From Nymphaea colorata (lineage: Eukaryota; Streptophyta; Magnoliopsida; Nymphaeales; Nymphaeaceae): a DNA stretch of 64,000 nucleotides. Each line of letters starts with the position of its first letter. The stretch's first letter is position 1. Made by a program: the position numbers and the translations under genes. The stretch spans positions 15,548,106 through 15,612,105 of the forward strand of contig NC_045141.1 of the NCBI RefSeq assembly GCF_008831285.2, in the 5' to 3' direction. A model generated the notes under the pieces. It saw nothing but the letters and a program-made list of their open reading frames with translations. It searched no databases and was not told the origin of the DNA. This document shows positions 51,168 through 63,604 of the stretch, piece by piece.

Positions 51168-52977
51168 AAATAAATTGAAACAAAGGTCTTTCTTGTGTTT
51201 GGATGACTAATTAATAAGAAGGAAAAAGAAAGGAGAGTTAATAACTGTGCTTGATGGAAACAAGCATTTTGACAAGAAAAAAACATGAAAGGATGCTTAA
51301 AATGAAAAAAAAGGAAAAATTGCATTTTAAATACATTTTTTAATTTGGTGTTGAAAAAAAAATGACATTTGTTACTGTTTTATTCTGCTGACTTATTTTT
51401 CACATTATATATTTTTTTTAAAAAAAAAAACCACGTGTTTGCGACTATGGTACTCAAGATACAACTTTTTCCTCTTAGACAAAATTCAAGAAAGGCAGGG
51501 AGTGACCAGTGCCGTGGTGTGATGCAACAAGCAAGGTTGCAGTTGGATACCATTCAAAGGATCGAGGAGATCGGTGGAAAAGGAGGAAGATGGAGTGATC
51601 GGAGAAAACTTTCCAACAATGGTGGCGACTGAATCCGAACGCTCATATTCCGGTATATGGAAAGCTTGTGGACATTCCACTAACCCTCTGGAATCTTTTT
51701 TCCAACGAAAGAATGTTGGAAGAAGGAACAAATATGTACAGGAAAAAAAAAAAAAAACAATGTACAGTATTCGCGCCTAATTGCTTGCTTGGCTCTTTTT
51801 ATGATTCCATTCATTCCAATCAGGATCCTTGCATGCCCGCATATTGGTGTTTGTTTTTAGGGACGTTTTCCTAAGATTCCTTTTCCCCTGTGATTCCGTA
51901 AGAAAGATTCAGTGAACCTCATGGTGGTCATGGGTGAGAAATGGACGTGACCTTGAACATGGTTGACACGCAACTGGGTGACGTTTGTGTTTGTGGGAAT
52001 CTCGAACTCTCGGAAGTCCAAGGGGATGATGACATGAGGGACACTGATTGGGTGGGAATCTGAATCTTGTTGAAAGTCCACAACAAGTATGGCGTAAGAA
52101 CAAATGCTTCCATTCTACTGCTTAAGAACAAATGCTTCCTCGCCTTTCCAAATTACAGTTTTCTCTGAGGTCCCGCGCTTTCGTTTCAGTCTAGTTCTGC
52201 TTACTGAAATCCCTTTCTTGCCCTCCCCTCTTTCCTAAGAGAATCTACAAATGAGGGGTAATTTGGTCATTTTCACAAAGAAATTGAGACTCAAATAATT
52301 GTTAAGATTTTTTTTTTTTTGTTGGGCAGTGGGGGAATCCTTTTTATTTGTTCCATACAAGGCATTTAGCTTCAAATTCAATTGCATCAAATTGTGAAAG
52401 CATAATTTCAAATTTTGAGGGTGAGTGACTATTTTTTTGCGACCTTGAAGAGAGGCAGTAGCCCTTTGTATTCCTTACCTTTTGGGATTCACAAAACATT
52501 GTGTACTGAGTCGTGATAGTGATAATGGGTTTCGACTCTTTGTAAAGTAGACCGCCTTGCAGGTCAATGCACTACCCCTCACATGACTCAATTAATAAAA
52601 TAAAATTTGAATTTTTTTTTCTTTTTTCTTTTTTCTTTTTTTTAAAACCCAAATGATGGGGGTGGACAGAATCATTTTGCGAGAATGGCGTTGTAAATGG
52701 GGAGGGGCTTTTTGGTAATTGGGGTGGATGATGGTTGACGTGATCATTTTAGGTGTCTTTGGAATGTCGACGTTGATTCCAACAAATTAAGTAAATTTTC
52801 TTCACAAGCACGCTAGTTTAGACTTTAGAGAACAAAGGCGATCTACCTCAATTTCCACTGTTCCAAAGATCCACAAGTGGCGGCTACTGTATCTGCGAGC
52901 CAAATTGCATGAAGCATTTGTTCTTTTGCGTTACACAAGTCTAATTCAGCCAACTATTGATTCAGATACGTTTTCTA

Positions 52978-53165
52978 ATGGTGGAGCTAAAAAATTTTCA
53001 TACAGAGGGTCAAATTAAAGTTTTATAAATTTTAACTAAAGCTGAAATATCATTTTTCAAAATTTTTATATAGAACAAGTAAATTTTTTTAAAATTTACA
53101 TGTACATTTAAAAGAAAATCGATGTGAGCACAGGGCCCATGCTGGCCCTACCTTGACTCCTGTAC
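52978..53165. mobile_element. Degraded MITE related to the copy at 59897
   Basis: It starts GGTGGAGCTAAAAAATTTT and shares with the 59897 copy the phrase GCTGAAATATCATTTTTCAA, followed by AATTTTTATATA and ACATGTA, in the same order. The right end (GGCCCTACCTTGACTCC) is diverged from GGCTCCGCCCC. Noncoding. Confidence 0.65.
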
Positions 53166-53690
53166 ATGGCACTTAGTTGAGGTTTATTTCGCTCTCTAAT
53201 GGGTCTGAATAGCCCTTGATCACAGGAACAAAAGGAAAAAGAAAGGGACTTCAGCTTCAATAAATGAACTTCGAAGTCTAATTTGCCCACTTAAAAGATC
53301 CATGGATTTCCCTTCAACTTGGTTGCACTTGCAAGTATTTGAATTAGTTTATTTCATCCTTTAAATTTGGTGATCAATAACTGACAAAAAAAATTTGTTT
53401 GATTACCATTTTACCAACCAACAATTTTTTTGGGAGGGAAGGATTAATGATCGTTGCATCTTTGTCTCTTAGTTGCTTTTTAAATTGCTGAGATTATTAA
53501 AAGTTTCTTCATGAAAATGATTTCTTAGACATCTCTTGCTTTTACACGCCAGCTCTATTTGTATATATATTTGGGGGAGGACTTTTGCCATAGCTTCATA
53601 CATTCGAAATACATAGACCCTCTTGGATTTATGAGTTTTATGCAAAACATATACACAAGTTTACACAAGTTACTATATATATATATATAT

Positions 53691-53850
53691 ATAGCCTACC
53701 TGGCTAGGTTTCGATCCTGTTCGGAGGCTAGTTTCTCCATTTTGGGAAAGAAAATATACATATATACACACACATATATATAACTGCTACCTGGCTAGGT
53801 TTCGATCTCGTTTGGAGGCTAGTTTCTCCATTTTGAAAAAGAAAATATAC

Positions 53851-53905
<55 letters not shown>

Positions 53906-54310
53906 GCCACTACACACACACACACATATATATATATATACAGTGGCGGAGCCAGAAATTTTTGGCTATGGGGCACTAGTACATAGTTTGTGAAAAAAAT
54001 TTCTGTTATTTTAAAAATAAAGCAAATATTGGCGTGGGCAACACAGGGGTGAAGCTGGGTTGAGACTCCATTTCATATGGAGTTTTCTTGAGCTGGCGTG
54101 GGCAGGCGCCCACACCTGCCCCACGCTGGCTCCGCCACTGTATATATATATATAGCCACTACCTGGCTAGGTTTCGATCCCGTGCGGATGCTAGTTTCTC
54201 CATTTTGGAAAAGCAAATATACATATATACACACACACATAGATATATAGCCACTACCTGGCTAGGTTTCGATCCCGTTCGGACGCTAGTTTATCCATTT
54301 TGGAAAAGAA
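53691..54310. repeat. Four-copy minisatellite split by a MITE
   Basis: A unit beginning CTACCTGGCTAGGTTTCGAT and running to CTCCATTTTGG(A)AAAG then ATATACATATA occurs at about 53695, 53787, 54159 and 54254. Adjacent copies are about 92-95 bp apart. Copies 2 and 3 are separated by CA/TA microsatellites and by the 200-bp MITE at 53941-54140. The B-box-like GGTTTCGATCC has no partnering A box. Confidence 0.9.
53941..54140. mobile_element. MITE with 15-bp terminal inverted repeats
   Basis: Perfect ends CAGTGGCGGAGCCAG and its complement, 200 bp in total, inserted in a TA microsatellite so that TATATATA lies on both sides, consistent with an 8-bp hAT-style target duplication though the repeat makes this unprovable. 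Noncoding. It is the best preserved member of this family in the window. Confidence 0.9.
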
Positions 54311-55642
54311 AATATGCATATGAAAACTTTTTCATTATATGGTCCGCGAAGGAAAGACCATCTGACTCATAAAACAATGTTGTGTTGAAGAAAACATGAG
54401 CTCCACTTTCTTTGTTTCCTTCAACTCAACTCAACTCCACTCTTAATTTGTTTCCTTGTCCACAGACTTTTTGGCGACTGTAGAACTACCCAGACAGTGA
54501 AAGATGAAAGAGAAATATCAACATCCTTTTGTGAATCCGCATTAAAAATGATAAATTAGTAATGCCGTAGTTGATGTCATGAGTTCAGTTGTCCAGAGAG
54601 CCAAAGTTGACAGTTCCAGTATAGTTTCCCACTGTAAGATGGGCCCACTAAGTGTTCAATCTTGATGAGTTCATTCCAGATGACAAAAGGAAAAAGAATA
54701 GCTGCATTTACTTGGAATTGGGATTTGAGAAATGCTTGATTTATTTAAACATGAACAATTAGCTCTAATGGTTTGCATTGGAACAGAACTGTATATGTCT
54801 GTGATCGTGCCACGATGTACGTAGATATGTTCATACTCTTTCGCTACAGAAAAATATGTTTCAGTCGGAATTGAAGTCAAAGCACGTAGCATTGCATGTG
54901 CCTCTATCACCAGCATCGCACGTGCCCTCGACGTTTTTCGGCCAATGAAAGACCCACCGGAAAAGTCTTTTCTTCCGGCGTGGCAAAGCTGGTTATATGT
55001 CTGGAGAAGAAACACATGATTGTTGTAAATGGTAGTAAGCACGACATTCTAGTTGGTGGGTGTACTTTAAGAAAATCTAAACCTAAAAGCCAATAGGAAA
55101 GAAGGGTTTCGGCTTTTTTTTCAGGAAGATCATGATCCTTATCTGAAGAAGCATGCTTTCGTGTAAATGAAAATAAGATCACTACCTAACATAATAGAAG
55201 TTTGCATCATCCAAATTGCTCCTTCTAACTGTGGGCTCACAACTTGGCAGATCTGAAATCCGTGAGCCAGTGGGAATCTTCACTTACACTGTAAAGGACC
55301 AGTGCATCTTGGATAACATAATATGCACATCAAGTGAAACGTGTGGTTGTTCACATGGCCCCTCTTACTTTCAACTATCATTGAGGGAATCTGGATTCCT
55401 AAAGCCGCATATTTTGGATCTAATATTCAAACTTCACAAACTGCCGACAGATTCGAGTTCTCAATTATTTGCACTAGATGCACCTTTCTGGGAAGACATA
55501 TTCCTCCCCTAGTGACTCTGCCAAAGATGCCTAGCTAGCTATGTTTAGGGATGGAAATAATTCTGATTCGGATCGCTAGATCTATAAGAAATCGATTAGA
55601 TTCTCATCAAACTTGGTACATCTAGAGAAAAAGCCAAAGCTC

Positions 55643-55871
55643 AAAACCATATGCACGTCATTTAGTGCCCTAGCTATGCTTTCTTTGCCCTGAGGGGTGT
55701 AGCTTTTGGTTAGCCAGTGAAGTTCTGATCCTCAGTTTGATTCCTGTGGGCGCCTTAAAACCATATGCAGACCATTTAGCTATGTTTTCTTTGCCCTAAG
55801 GGGTGTAGCATAGTTGGTTAGACTAACGAGTCAGTGAAAATTTGATCATCAGTTCGATTACTATGGACACT
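55643..55871 (+). repeat. Duplicated tRNA-derived SINE-like heads
   Basis: Two copies of a 114-bp unit (55643-55756 and 55757-55871). Each has TTTCTTTGCCCT then AGGGGTGTAGC. The second copy has an A box TAGCATAGTTGG (55806-55817) that fits the Pol III consensus in full and a B box AGTTCGATTAC (55851-55861) 33 nt later; the first copy keeps only weak boxes. This looks like the 5' head of a tRNA-derived SINE, not a functional tRNA, since no cloverleaf forms. A related head lies at 61286. Confidence 0.65.
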
Positions 55872-57885
55872 ACTACTCTACTAGACTGTAAACAGCGGAT
55901 GCACAATATAGTTGACAGGTGTACCACTCCCTACCCATTTCTTGAAGTTGCCATGGATACTAAGGGCAAGGAAAAAGAGAGAGAGAGAGGCCGCCCTCTT
56001 GAGGGTATCTTTCCCCTTGCTATGCTTCCCTTGGGAAAGAGAAACTGTGTGCATGAGCTTGTTTTTTCCTCAATGGCCTGTAGGACAATTGTTTTATCAT
56101 TATAATATGAAGTACCACACAAGAACTCGAGTGCAAATTTTGGCATCATTGGGCCACTAGCTAGAGAAGCTTTTGATATATATAACTGCACACGGTCTTT
56201 TGTTTAATTATCTTCTTTTGCTTGCAAATTGATGACCATAACTTGATATTAAAGAGAGAAGGCATTAATCCCATTTGCTGTTTCATGATTTTTCTTTGGA
56301 GCCGAAAAGAGGTTTCTCCACTTGGTCTAGTGGTTGGCTTTAGGACCATTAATTAAATTGAGGAAGTTCCGAACTTTAGTGGGCAATGCCCACCTGACCT
56401 AGACGTGTGCCCACCCTTGACCCTGTGGCTCGCTTTGTAGTAGAAAGAGAGAGAGAGAGAGCTGATAAAATAGGGATGCATAACAAAATTTGAGGACAAA
56501 AAGTCTCTTAAATACAAAAACAAACTGCAAAAACAAAATGAAAATAACGAATTATACAAGACTGCAACACAATAAAACAAAATAAGAGGGGTGGGAAGAA
56601 AGAGAGAGAGAGATATGATCTCTTATCACTTTTTTTCTTACAATTGTTGGTGTGTTCCCTCGTTTACACTTCTGGCTTCCTCACTGCAACTGGTGTTTTT
56701 ATTGACATAGACTGGTAAAATTTTAGCTTGCTTAAATATTTCCTTTCATTCTTTCTATATTTATATTACTCTGTATGCTATATCGATGCACTCTACCAAC
56801 CTTCTGGCTATGAATAAATGCATCCCCTGTATTTATTTCAGAAAAAAAAAAATTGGTTCCCAATTTTGATCCGGATGAGATAAATGCAACTTGGATTACT
56901 CTGATTTTCTTCTTTGAGCACCAATTAAGTTTCAAAAATCCGAACACTAAATAATCAATAAAGATCTACAATTTCAAAGTGAGTAAGTGAAGTATTTCAT
57001 CTTTATACTTAATAAAAGAGTCAAAACCGCCAATTTTCCCTCATTCTTAAAGGATATCAAGTATACTTTTAGTATCTTGATGCACTTCGACTGACATATC
57101 AGTAGCCCCTCTTTTGACAACATAAGAGCTTGATACTTGAAGAACTGGGTATTGCCACACATCAAGCCGTGGCCCATTATCAATAGGGTTTGATTTGTTG
57201 ATAGAAACCATTATCTTGTAAAACAGTGCAAATAGTTTTAAAATAAGAAAAGCGGAAGAAGTTAAATTAAATCTGATGCCTTTTTCAAGTAAGCTGTTAT
57301 CCATGGTTAAAGTAAGAGAGGGAGATTACGATTGACGGCCTAAGAACATGTTGAAAATATAATGTATAAAGTTTTCGGATGATGAATAAAGTTTGGCTAT
57401 TACACTAGTTCTATACTAGATTCAAAAATTTAAAAGATATAATTTCATCCCAAAAGCATAGGATATTTCTTATTGACATGAAGTAAATTGCAGATGTCTA
57501 GTGAATGTGTCTATGGTTTTAGATAGAGCTAAAAGGAAATGACCTTATGGTACATTGAAGCACATTCAACGTGGCGCCAAGACCAGCTGGGGAGGACCGA
57601 TGTACAAACACCATCAAAGATCACGAACTGCTAGTCTCCTTTTTCTTTTTCTGTTTTTGCCCAACACAAAATATGTCCTTCATGGCATTCACCTCCATGA
57701 AGTTGGAGGCCTCTATAACTTTATAGGTATGTGTATTTATTATTTAATGGTATTAAGATAATAATGGTATTAAGTAATAATGGTATTAAGTATTTGAGTG
57801 AAGAAGAAAAATATTTCATCTTTTACTTAATGTAGGAGACAAAGTCTCCCAAGGTTGCCTGTTTAGTGTTTACCCTGCACTTCAA
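55872..57885. other. Gene-poor region
   Basis: No supported gene. It includes GA microsatellite runs (55978-55989, 56448-56461, 56599-56611), a phrase near 56380-56430 resembling the inner part of the CAGTGGCGGAGCC repeats (GTGGGCAATGCCCACC), and a triple TAATGGTATTAAG repeat at about 57746-57795. Confidence 0.5.
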
Positions 57886-57887
57886 CT

Positions 57888-58165
57888 TGTGATGTGTCTG
57901 ATAGGTCGGCCCGGCGGCGGCCCGGCCCGATAGGTCGGCTCGGCGGTGGCCCGGCCCGGCCCGTTTACATTAAAATTTTATTTTTTTTGTTTTAAAATAT
58001 ATATTTAGTATTATTAAATATAGTTTATATTTTAAAAATTATTTTATAATTAAAAAAATTAATTTTTAATTTCAAATGGGCCAGGCCGATACCCGGGCTA
58101 TCGGGCCGGGCTAGGGCCGAGACCCGAGCTATCAGCCCGGGTATCGGCCTGGCCCATTTGAAAAA
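57888..58165. mobile_element. GGCCCGGCCCG-rich repeat with a perfect 29-bp hairpin
   Basis: GC-rich ends surround a very AT-rich core (57965-58070). The left part has direct repeats of GATAGGTCGGC and GGCCCGGCCCG (57900-57962). The right part is an inverted repeat with perfect 29-nt arms at 58071-58099 and 58134-58162 around a 34-nt GC-rich loop. The layout fits a nonautonomous DNA transposon of hAT-like type, but I could not define outer ends or a target duplication. Confidence 0.7.
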
Positions 58166-59896
58166 AATTGGTATTTTCAAATATATATATATATATGGTA
58201 GTCATTTAAATGCTAGATTGATAAAAAAAAAGCAATCTCAACTCTTGATATTTTTCTATGAACAGTTGAGAGATAAATTAAAAGAACAAAGTAACAAGCT
58301 AGTATTGGTGTTTATTTTCTTATTTTTATTTTTTTTTCAACGGTTGATCTGAAAAAATCGATCAATGCCGTCTAGTATCTACATTTCTCAAATATAGTTG
58401 GAAAAAAACCTGAACACCAAAAAAGGGCGACGCGTCAAGAATGATGAAATGCCGTCACTGTTTTGATGGTTGAAAATTTCGGCTGGATGCATGCTGACGC
58501 AGATTGGGTGGGAAGCGTGTGTGCTCGCCATGAAAGCGACAAAAAATATACTGAAAATCGTCAGGAATGGCACATGCCCTCTCGTTAATGTAAGTTTAAT
58601 AATGCTGAAGAAAAAAAAGTAGATGATATGATAAAGCAGATTGAGCCTACTCTAATTAATAGCAACCAATTTGGTTTCTAAATTTTTGGTAGTTTGATAT
58701 TGATTATACTTGAATTCATTATTTAATTTGTTTTGTATTTGATGTGTTGATGTCTTCTTGAGAAAAAAAAAATAATGCAGGAGTTGTCCCTCTTCAAAGT
58801 AGGGATTTCATTGGATTCAATTTGGATCTGGCATCCAATGGAAATGCTTAAAAAAAGTCAGACATGAAAAAAAAAAAATTGACATCTGATCTAGAAATCA
58901 AATAAGATTCTATTATAAGAAACGACATCTGACCTGATTTTTACTATATAATTTATGGCATTTTCAGATTTAGTTTCAAATAAATGTCTTATATCCAATA
59001 TCAATTCATTATGAGAGCCGTTTCTTGCAACCATGGGCATATTCCTTTCAGAATTCAGAAGCATCCTTCATCTTTCAATTCTTTGTGTTGAAATAGTGTT
59101 TATTTTAAACGTGTTTACAAATGGTTTATAGTTTTATTCAACCACACGACATAAACAATGTGTTCTTATTTATTGATGGAGAAATAACTTGTGACTCGTA
59201 CTCGTATTACAATTAGAGAAAGTGGATCATGACAGTTCTTGATGGGATTGATGCAACAATTTACGGTGGGGGCTGGTAGGCAGTGAATATTAAAGGCATC
59301 AACCTTATGTGCTGCAAAAGTAGGTCACCAATGTACAAGTTGAAACATAGTAGGGGTAGAACTCGAAGGCACCAAAAACAGACCTTCTATCTTATGATGA
59401 CAAGAGGTTGGGTGAGAGCTTCGGCACTCAACCAGGCAATGGGTCTGCACCGGTCACCTGAAACACAGATCATGACACCTACTTGTTTACATTCCATTAT
59501 AACTCACTCTTTCTTTCTTCCTCTACTCCTTTTGATGAAGATAATACTAAGCAACTAGAGGTAGGAAACTTGTCAAGATCAACTTTCGTGATGGTGTCTA
59601 CCTTTAGATCGTTCCGTCAAATGCTAAGTTTTCCAATCATGAATTTATGCTCCCTATTATCCCTCAAATCGAGGGATTTATGGTCAAGGACATGTCAGTT
59701 TACTTTTTGATCTGTTGATTAAGGATGCACTCATTACAATTCATGCATCATTTAAATGAAATCATTTTTTTATCCCTGCATAAAACTATGAATATGAGAT
59801 GTGGAACCTTCAATGCTTTAAATAAGCACTCATGCTTAGATTTAGAGGCAGTCAAACAACCCCATGGAGTTTGAAATGAGACTATATAAGTTCCCA
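58166..59896. other. Gene-poor AT-rich region
   Basis: It contains the AT-rich dispersed repeat copy 3 (about 58795-59010, with TTTAGTTTCAAATAAATGTC and TATATCCAATATC). No gene is recognised; ORFs near 59283-59710 are short and overlap in two frames. Confidence 0.5.
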
Positions 59897-60100
59897 GCGA
59901 CAGAGCTAGAAATTTTTTATGAGGGGAGCCGATTTAAAGTTTCTAAATTTTGATAAGAGCTGAAATATCATTTTTCAAAATTTTTATATAAGACAAGTAA
60001 AATTTTCTAAAATGTACATGTAATTTTTTTTATAAAAAAAAATGGGGGAGGACCACGGCCCCTGCGGGCCCCTGCAGCCCCCCTAGGCTCCGCCCCTATG
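59897..60100. mobile_element. MITE with 8-bp flanking repeats AGTTCCCA
   Basis: Identical 8-bp repeats AGTTCCCA flank it (59889-59896 and 60101-60108), the hAT target duplication size. It begins GCGACAGAGCTAGAAATTTT and ends GGCTCCGCCCCTATG, a variant of the CAGTGGCGGAGCC family. The inside is AT-rich with a GC-rich block at 60050-60095. Noncoding. Confidence 0.8.
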
Positions 60101-60108
60101 AGTTCCCA

Positions 60109-62900
60109 CGTACTTATTAATATGAATCATGATGCTTTTAGAGAGGAAATTTTACATACATCCAAAACCAGTTATTAAGATTAGCTTGTAAGATTTGATA
60201 GTAAGTAATTGTTTCCATTTAAATGCTAAAACATCTCTCCATCAGATTAGTTTTGTATTGACTACAACAATCCAATAAACCCAAGTTTAAATCATTGATA
60301 TCCCCGAAAGTTTTGCTATTCAATGTGGAGTATGGATTGTTGCTCCAAATCATAGTAAAAATTTTGTGATTATCGCTTGATTTATGCCACATTATCGAAT
60401 CTCTGATGCCGTCACAGGTTACACATATTAATAAAAATGTCAATATATCATATTCAAATCAGATATCCAACTGAATTGTTCCTAACTCTTCTATTTTCTC
60501 CGATACCAAATTGTTACCTTCTGCTCCAAAGGTTTGGAATGAGCAAAATCTGTAACTTGCTTATAGATTTCAACATGTAACGGTCACTAAAATAAAATTT
60601 CAATTTAAAGTTGAAGCATGGTCTTATAACTTAAAACATAATGCCTACTTTTTCATTTCCAAATCAAAATACATGTATTTTGTTCTCTACATGAAAGTAC
60701 ATCCGTGCTCTTTCTACATGCCATGCAAATAGATAACTACGCAAAAGACAAATCTACACACTTTAATTGACCTCTTGCTTAACCTTGATTTGTTTATTTA
60801 TATGCTATGCATATTCGACTTCAGATTCTTATAGCAAATCGAAGTTGTTAAATAATCTTTTATGACTACTTTATTACATGATTATTGATTGAGTTGCTTG
60901 AAGAAAGGATCAAATTAAGAATACAAGCTAGGGTGGGTGGAGACATAAATAAAAACGACAGTTTATGTTATAATGCAGAGGGACAGTTTATGGACAAGCA
61001 AGAAATTGTAATGAAGGATTCAAATTTAACAAATATTCATTCGAATTTGCATCTAAATTCACCTTGAAATGATTATCCTATATCCAATATATCCAATATC
61101 AATGCATTTTGAAAGCCATGTCTTAATATATCATAATGTAGTTCAAATTCCTATTGTATATTTAAATGTCATATTTGTATGAGAAAATAAAAGTCAAATT
61201 TGAATTGTGAATTTAAATATCCAATTCGGATGTGACATAAACTCTTCTTTGTTTCTATTCGAGTTCGAGTATGCGAACATAGCCTCAAGGGGCATAGCGT
61301 AGTGGTTGGGTTAGGGGTTTGTATAAGGCACTTATCTAGTTTAATTCCTGTGGGTGCTATACTTTGTACCTTAAGGTGGTACGGCGCGACATCCAAGTTG
61401 AAATGTGCACCATTCTATCACTGACATCGACGCAGCTTAGGACCCCGAAGGCAAGGGGAATTAGGGGCCTTCGGACCTCGCTTCGAGCGGTGAGTACGCA
61501 AACATATAATAAATATTTAGGACATGATATCCTCAACAATGGATTTGTGGGCTTTTCTGTTCAGATTTGGATGGAGAAACCCTCTTACCTCTCGTAACAT
61601 ATCACCCAATACATTGCATCGAACAGCCGTAATTAGATCACTGAAAGACTTCACCTCCTCCCTCTCTAAGAACCATAAGCTTTTGACGTCGTTTGGTGAG
61701 GTACGGTCCCTGTGTTTGAGTGAGTGGTCATGATGTACATTTAAGACAGAACATGTTGTCTCATATGTTATGCGCATCGTCATACCCAAATGAGACGATA
61801 GAAATCACATGTGCCATATGTCTAGAGCTTTCCGGTCTCTTTTAGAAAAATTTTTCAGTGCACCTGATTCTCCAAACCAAGAACAAGGAAACCTTGCCCT
61901 TAAAAAGGAACATTTTACATCAACTTTTTCATTAGTTGGGAAGAAATATAGAATAAAATCAAAATCCCAAAAAATGAGATTGGATTTGATTTTTTAAAGC
62001 CTCTTGTATGGCATAGAGAGAGAAAATAGAAAAATATGCAAGGGAGTTAGAAAGAAAAATGAAGTTAGCAAAACGCAGTACAAAAATGAGATTGATTTAA
62101 CTCATTAGATATATATATATAATGGTGACTATGGTTTTTAGATTCACCCAACTATATCTTGTCTGAACAATTCAATTCAACATTATGGATGGTATTTTTG
62201 TCATCAAACATTCCTTTTTTTCTTTGTTTTTCTTTCAACCATCCATACGACCTCAGACACAAAGAGAACAGGAAGATCTTCGAATCTTCTTCAAATGGTC
62301 GATTCCTAAAGATTAACATATATTATCAAGAAAATTAAGCTAATATTTAACATTATAATGACAAGGTGGTGTATAGCGTGTAAAACGGGTATAGAATTGG
62401 AGTTCCTATTCCTTATATCGAATTCATATGAGATTCGACATCTGATTTTTATATGTTTCCCTTATTCATTTACACCTACGGTTATTATGAATTATTTCCT
62501 CGTTGCAAGTGGCGTCTAAATTTGACAAAATTATATTTTAAATTTCATTAAATACATTGGAAAAAGCGTACACCGACCAACTTTAGTTTCCATTGTTTTT
62601 TATATAATTTTGGAAATAAAACGGTGAGAGACGATTCTTGCTCCACCAACGTGAAGGGATCAGCAACTTGCTTTTCCTAACCCTGGAGTTAACGACGTTA
62701 ATTTTTCGTCCGTCAATATGAAAAGAAACAGGGGTTATATCGTCATTTTGCATGATGAACGAATATGAAGATGACGGAGTTGGACGGAAAACCGGAAATG
62801 TGACCTGTTTTCTTCCGCAACGGACAAGAGTATTCCCTTTCACGCGATACGCCGTTATGGAGTGAGAAATATTTGCTGACCCTTCTTCCGTTTCCTGCCT
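60109..62900. other. AT-rich region upstream of the MCU gene
   Basis: No supported gene. It holds the AT-rich dispersed repeat copy 4 (about 60960-61120), a SINE-like head (61286-61350), and short ORFs without domains. The last several hundred bases probably include the MCU promoter; no strong TATA box was identified. Confidence 0.5.
61286..61350 (+). repeat. tRNA-derived SINE-like head
   Basis: CAAGGGGCATAGCGTAGTGG contains a Pol III A-box-like TAGCGTAGTGG; a decayed B box (AGTTTAATTCC) follows about 35-40 nt later. The start AAGGGG-TAGC matches the heads at 55700 and 55806, so these belong to one SINE-like family. Confidence 0.55.
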
Positions 62901-63070
62901 GAGAATTCCCGTCAAGGAGAGAGAAAACTTCCGCCTCCTTGCTTTTTCTCGTGTGCATGGAAAGCTATAAAAGGGAGAAGGAAACACATTTCTTCTGCAA
63001 TTCAAATCGAATTCGCCCTCCACCTCAGGAGCATTTCCAAAAACCCTCTCTCTCTCTTTCTCTCTTCAGG

Positions 63071-63604
63071 ATGGCGACTGCTCGGAGAGTGCTCCGCCAC
63101 CTTCTGGACGGAGCCAACCGAGCAGCGGCCCCCCGCCTCCATCCCCGTTTCGGCATTCCGGCGACGTGCTCGTCTGACATCGCCGGCGGTTGTTCTGGGA
63201 ATAGGTCGGCAGGCTCGACGAATTCCGCCGGTAAAATCAATTGCCGGCGGTTTTGCCAGTCTGCCACCTTGCCGGAAACTTTCCTCTTCGGCGACCGGTT
63301 GATCCCTAATTTCGGGGTTCTCTCGATCAAGAACCGGCTCCATTTCGAGGGCCTGGCACCGCCATTGCCGCGTGTCACCGTCGAGGACGCAAGGAAGCTG
63401 CTGCAGGTGGCGCAGATGGAAGCCCTGAAGTCGAGGGTGAGGAGCATGCCGGAGGACCGGATCTCGTACGACGAGTTCCTTCGCCTGTGCGAGGAATGCG
63501 TCGGGGGATCGAATCTGGAGCGCGCCAGGGACCTCGCCAAGGCCATGGATAACTCAGGGTCCGTCATCGTTCTGGGCGAAACCGTGTTTCTTCGCCCGGA
63601 TCAG
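63071..63604 (+). CDS. MCU: Mitochondrial calcium uniporter (MCU) family protein, first exon
   Basis: The pore-forming family of the calcium channel of the inner mitochondrial membrane. Only exon 1 (178 codons, phase 0) is in the window; the donor is at CAG|GTATCC (63605) and the two membrane helices with the DIME-type filter would lie in later exons beyond the right edge. The ATG at 63071 was chosen because it opens an Arg/Ala/Ser-rich presequence (MATARRVLRHLL) typical of mitochondrial import. Family landmarks: DARKLLQVAQMEALKSR, ISYDEFLRLCEE, and SGSVIVLGETVFLRPDQ at the exon end, matching plant MCUs. A CT-rich leader (63040-63067) precedes the start. Function is inferred from homology; the partial gene cannot show the pore. 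Confidence 0.9.

Larger units (their letters stand above)
49974..53690. other. Gene-poor AT-rich region
   Basis: No supported gene. It contains a GAGA/GGGAGA low-complexity tract (51070-51082 and 51133-51167), homopolymer runs, and a degraded transposon copy near 52978-53165 that matches the element at 59897. Several short ORFs near 51370-52130 overlap on both strands and have no domain. Confidence 0.5.

Noticed and set aside
53700-54280. Repeated GGTTTCGATCC that resembles a tRNA B box
   Set aside because: No A box or cloverleaf at the right distance; it is part of the minisatellite unit.
53691-54310. Regularly spaced repeats that might suggest a CRISPR array
   Set aside because: This is plant nuclear DNA, the repeats are long and imperfect, and the spacers are microsatellites and a MITE.
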